From Paraburkholderia kururiensis JCM 10599 = LMG 19447 (GTDB lineage: Bacteria; Pseudomonadota; Gammaproteobacteria; Burkholderiales; Burkholderiaceae), in contig NZ_RJZE01000025.1 of NCBI RefSeq assembly GCF_003986935.1, forward strand, positions 62,001 to 126,000: a DNA stretch of 64,000 bases, read 5' to 3'. Under the pieces are notes generated by a model, which worked only from the letters and a program-made list of their open reading frames with translations, was not told the DNA's origin and searched no databases. Made by a program: the position numbers and the translations under genes. Below, piece by piece: positions 61,556 through 64,000 of this stretch (its first letter is position 1; the number at the start of each line of letters is the position of its first letter).

Positions 61556-62587
61556 ATGTCTCATCACCCGCTATGGCGCGGCAGCGCCCCGACGCTCGCT
61601 AACGGGATCGCCCATAGTCATTTCGATGTCGAAAACGAGCCGATTTCGCGGCAACTGCTGGCTTGGCGCGAGCGAGTCGGCCATGTCATCGATGCCGTGC
61701 CGTCGCGCGAGCGGATCGAGCGGCCGTTTCGTGGGTCGATTGAACGCTACGATGTAGGCGACATCGTCCTCACGGATTGCCGTTCAGACGAACTGCTGCT
61801 TGAACGCGCGATCGCCCGTATTTCACGTGACAGCGTTCGGAGTTTCGTTTTTCATGTGTTCCTCGCCGGCGGTGTCGAGTCGCTCGGGGTGCATTCGGGT
61901 GCACGGCGTAGCACAGTCAGGCAGGGCGGCATTCTCGCGCTGGACATGGACCAGCCGATCCGAATGCTGCGAGGCGCCGTCAGGGTCGTAACGCTATTTG
62001 TGCCGGGCGCGCTGTTGCAGCAGACCGTGGCCGATCCGGCGGCGCTTCACGGCCGCGTGCTCGAGTGTCACAAGCCCCACGCTGGGTTCGTCGTCGAGCA
62101 TGTCGCGGCTCTCGCTGAAGAGCTTCCTTTCATGCCTGCGATCGAGGCCCGCCACCGCCTTGTCGATGCAGTGCGATTGTTGGGCGCTGCGTTCGTGCAG
62201 GACGCGGGTCTTGCTGGCGATCGGCACGCGGCGGCGCGGGGTGCGATGTTCGATCAGACGCGCCGCTACGTGCGTGCCAACCTTGAAAACCCGGAACTTT
62301 CGCCTGAGCATTTACAGAATGCACTCGGACTGGCGCACTCGACGCTGTACAGGCTATTCGAGCACGAAGGCGGAGTCGGAACTTACATTCGCCATCTGCG
62401 TCTTCGGCGTGCGGTGGACGAATTGGTTCAATACCCCAATCTTCCAGTGAAGGACATTGCTTACGCGATGTGTTTCAAGAGCGCTCAGGATTTCAGCCGG
62501 GCGTTTCGTCGAGCCTACGGTATGACGCCGCGAGATGTGCGAGCGACGGATCGCCACTGCTTGTTCGACGAGAAAGTCGACGCGTAG
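61556..62587 (+). CDS. AraC family regulator (AraC-binding-like domain)
   Basis: A 343-residue AraC/XylS-type regulator. The N-terminal part (about 30-200) matches the AraC_binding_2 domain (FRGSIERYDVGDIVLTDCRS, then FVFHVFLAGGVESLGVHSG). The C-terminal helix-turn-helix pair (about 240-335) includes LQNALGLAHSTLYRLFEHEGG and IAYAMCFKSAQDFSRAFRRAYG. ATG at 61556 is preferred over an upstream in-frame ATG at 61460, since the extra 32 residues lack homology. It is divergent from the two-partner secretion genes and is a good candidate for controlling them. Confidence 0.87.
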   Translation: MSHHPLWRGSAPTLANGIAHSHFDVENEPISRQLLAWRERVGHVIDAVPSRERIERPFRGSIERYDVGDIVLTDCRSDELLLERAIARISRDSVRSFVFHVFLAGGVESLGVHSGARRSTVRQGGILALDMDQPIRMLRGAVRVVTLFVPGALLQQTVADPAALHGRVLECHKPHAGFVVEHVAALAEELPFMPAIEARHRLVDAVRLLGAAFVQDAGLAGDRHAAARGAMFDQTRRYVRANLENPELSPEHLQNALGLAHSTLYRLFEHEGGVGTYIRHLRLRRAVDELVQYPNLPVKDIAYAMCFKSAQDFSRAFRRAYGMTPRDVRATDRHCLFDEKVDA

Positions 62588-62661
62588 GCCAACGAAGCAT
62601 TAGCCGGAGTGCCCTCAAGGAACGGATTATTTCGTCCGCTACCGAAGAATCAGCTTATGGC

Positions 62662-63960
62662 TTACTTGTCACACGCGCTCACGCACCTGAACCCCGCATA
62701 CACGTACTGATAACGCGGCTGAAACCAGTTGCGAAACGTGGGCCGCAGCATGCAGCGCGCGGTTCGCGCGGAGCCGCCCTTGAGCACGTAGTGCTGGCCG
62801 TCGAAGAAGTTTGCCGAATAGCCCAGGTAGAACGGGAACGGCTCGAAGCCGGGTAGCGGTTCGAACAGCGTCGAGGTCCATTCCCAGCCGTTGCCGTGCA
62901 ACCCTTCCGCGCCGAACGTGCTGCGGCTTTCGGGGAAGGCGTCCACGGGTTGCGGGTCCCAGCTGCGGAAATCGAAGTTGCCGCTGGTGGGCTGATCGAT
63001 GCCGTGCGCGGCGCGCTGCCATTGCGCTTCCGTCGGCAGCGATTTGCCGCGCCATCGTGCATAGGCACTTGCTTCGGCGTGACTCACATACGCGGGCCAT
63101 GCGGGCGGCAGGTCGATTTCGTCGAACATGGTGCGTAGGGTCCAACCGTCGCCGGCTTGCGACCAGAAGACGGGATGTTCGATCTGCTGCGCTTCTTTCC
63201 AGGCCCAGTCCTTGTCGTTCCACAGGGCGCGCTCGCGGTAGCCGCCGGCCTCCACGAACGCGCGATATTCGCCGTTCGTAACCATGTAGCGGTCGATCTC
63301 GAACGCGGGCACATCGATACGCGCTTCGCCGAATTCGTTGTCCCAGCCGAACCGGCCGCCTTCGCGCGGCATGCCGAGAATTGCCGTGCCCGCAGGCACA
63401 TGGACCATTGAGGGCGACAGGGTGTGAGAGCCGTCGCTACTGCCTGCGTGCGCCGCATCCGACGGCGCATGCTTCTGGTCCAGCGGCAACTGATGCAGCA
63501 TGTACGCGAGCGTTTCGACGTGCATCAGCCGGTGCTCGATCGCCACGTTCAGCAGTTGCGCGGGCGAACTGGTGTGGATGGCGCCGCTGCCCAGATCGAA
63601 GGCGTGCAGGCGGGCGTCGATCTGTTCGCGGGCGCGCTGCGCGTAAGCGAGTACGACATCGAGCGCCGGCCAGTCACTCGGCACGTCGGTAGGCAAGCCG
63701 CCATCTACCGGATCGATGCCGAACGCGAACAGCGCATCGAGCTTCGGATCGAAGGAAGGCAGATCGAACAGGCGTTCGCTGAACAGATTGCGATCGAACG
63801 CTTCCAGGTGCCCGATGTAGAACACGATGCGGTGCCGTTCGCCGATGGGCCGTTCGTAGAGAAAGTCGCGCTTCACGGCGGCGAACAACGCATCGCTCAC
63901 GCGGCGCGCTTCGAGAAGACGTTGGACGAGCGGGTGAATTTCAACTGCGTCGCGGTTCAT
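62662..63960 (-). CDS. egtB: EgtB/SenA-type non-haem iron sulfoxide (or selenoxide) synthase
   Basis: A 432-residue protein with an N-terminal DinB-like helical bundle and a C-terminal formylglycine-generating-enzyme-like domain. The iron site HX3HXE is present as HRLMHVETLAYM (about residues 138-149). The FGE part shows RYMVTNGEYRAFVEAGG, YARWRGKSLPTEAQWQRAA, HGNGWEWTSTLFEPLPGF and LKGGSARTARCMLRPTFRNW. Enzymes of this type insert sulfur (EgtB, ergothioneine) or selenium (SenA, selenoneine) on trimethylhistidine. The partner genes that would decide (egtD, egtC, or senB and senC) are not in the window; the upstream side lies beyond the right edge. The gene is complete: ATG 40 bp before the window end. 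Confidence 0.85.
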   Translation of the reverse strand: MNRDAVEIHPLVQRLLEARRVSDALFAAVKRDFLYERPIGERHRIVFYIGHLEAFDRNLFSERLFDLPSFDPKLDALFAFGIDPVDGGLPTDVPSDWPALDVVLAYAQRAREQIDARLHAFDLGSGAIHTSSPAQLLNVAIEHRLMHVETLAYMLHQLPLDQKHAPSDAAHAGSSDGSHTLSPSMVHVPAGTAILGMPREGGRFGWDNEFGEARIDVPAFEIDRYMVTNGEYRAFVEAGGYRERALWNDKDWAWKEAQQIEHPVFWSQAGDGWTLRTMFDEIDLPPAWPAYVSHAEASAYARWRGKSLPTEAQWQRAAHGIDQPTSGNFDFRSWDPQPVDAFPESRSTFGAEGLHGNGWEWTSTLFEPLPGFEPFPFYLGYSANFFDGQHYVLKGGSARTARCMLRPTFRNWFQPRYQYVYAGFRCVSACDK

Positions 63961-64000
63961 TGCGCCGGCTCTCCTGAAGGGAAGGTCGTGAAACTGTACC

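Overview
The window looks like chromosomal DNA of a Burkholderia sensu lato bacterium (Paraburkholderia, Caballeronia or Burkholderia). The evidence is high GC with strongly GC-biased third codon positions, many LysR/AraC/GntR-regulated catabolic operons, a Burkholderiales-type trimeric porin, a HutF/HutG histidine branch, Burkholderia-style secreted phospholipase C and acid phosphatase, and a two-partner secretion exoprotein with an extended signal peptide. I saw no rRNA, tRNA, CRISPR array or intact insertion sequence. The species cannot be fixed from this sequence alone.

Layout. 0-5.1 kb: the 3' end of a DenD-like dehydrogenase, then a leftward trio (serine hydrolase, NmrA-like protein, aldo/keto reductase) divergent from a LysR regulator. 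5.6-11.5 kb: an IclR regulator, a polar amino acid ABC transporter, hutD, hutF and hutG in one tight operon, without hutH, hutU or hutI. 11.5-18.4 kb: an accessory stretch of small oxidative or hydrolytic enzymes with an AraC regulator, flanked by a 77-bp direct repeat. 18.4-23.5 kb: an epoxide-hydrolase-like enzyme, a NarL-type two-component pair, a short AraC protein and an SDR.

23.8-40.9 kb is the most interesting part: an aromatic-compound catabolic island. A GntR/FCD regulator sits between a porin-chemoreceptor pair and a rightward operon (HbpS/GlcG protein, ACMSD-like amidohydrolase, extradiol-type VOC dioxygenase, FAH-family hydrolase, MhpA-like monooxygenase, aromatic acid symporter). 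Copies of one 12-bp motif lie in both control regions. A convergent second operon encodes a carotenoid-oxygenase-family enzyme with lignostilbene/isoeugenol-type features, an aldehyde dehydrogenase, a GST, an MFS exporter and an outer-membrane channel. It is divergent from a LysR gene whose promoter carries a good palindrome. I infer side-chain cleavage of a 4-hydroxyphenylpropene or stilbene to an aldehyde, oxidation to an acid, ring hydroxylation and ring opening.

42.1-48.7 kb: secreted phosphoesterases (AcpA-like acid phosphatase, an alkaline-phosphatase-fold lipoprotein with a LamG-like domain, a small lipoprotein, a Tat-exported phospholipase C). 48.7-54.1 kb: a LysR gene, then a MocR regulator divergent from a D-amino-acid-dehydrogenase-like oxidoreductase and a LivJ-like binding protein. 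54.3-54.7 kb: a chimeric scar joining helicase and chemoreceptor fragments. 54.8-61.3 kb: a two-partner secretion locus whose exoprotein carries ten 55-residue repeats, with a divergent AraC gene. The right edge holds an EgtB/SenA-type sulfoxide (or selenoxide) synthase.
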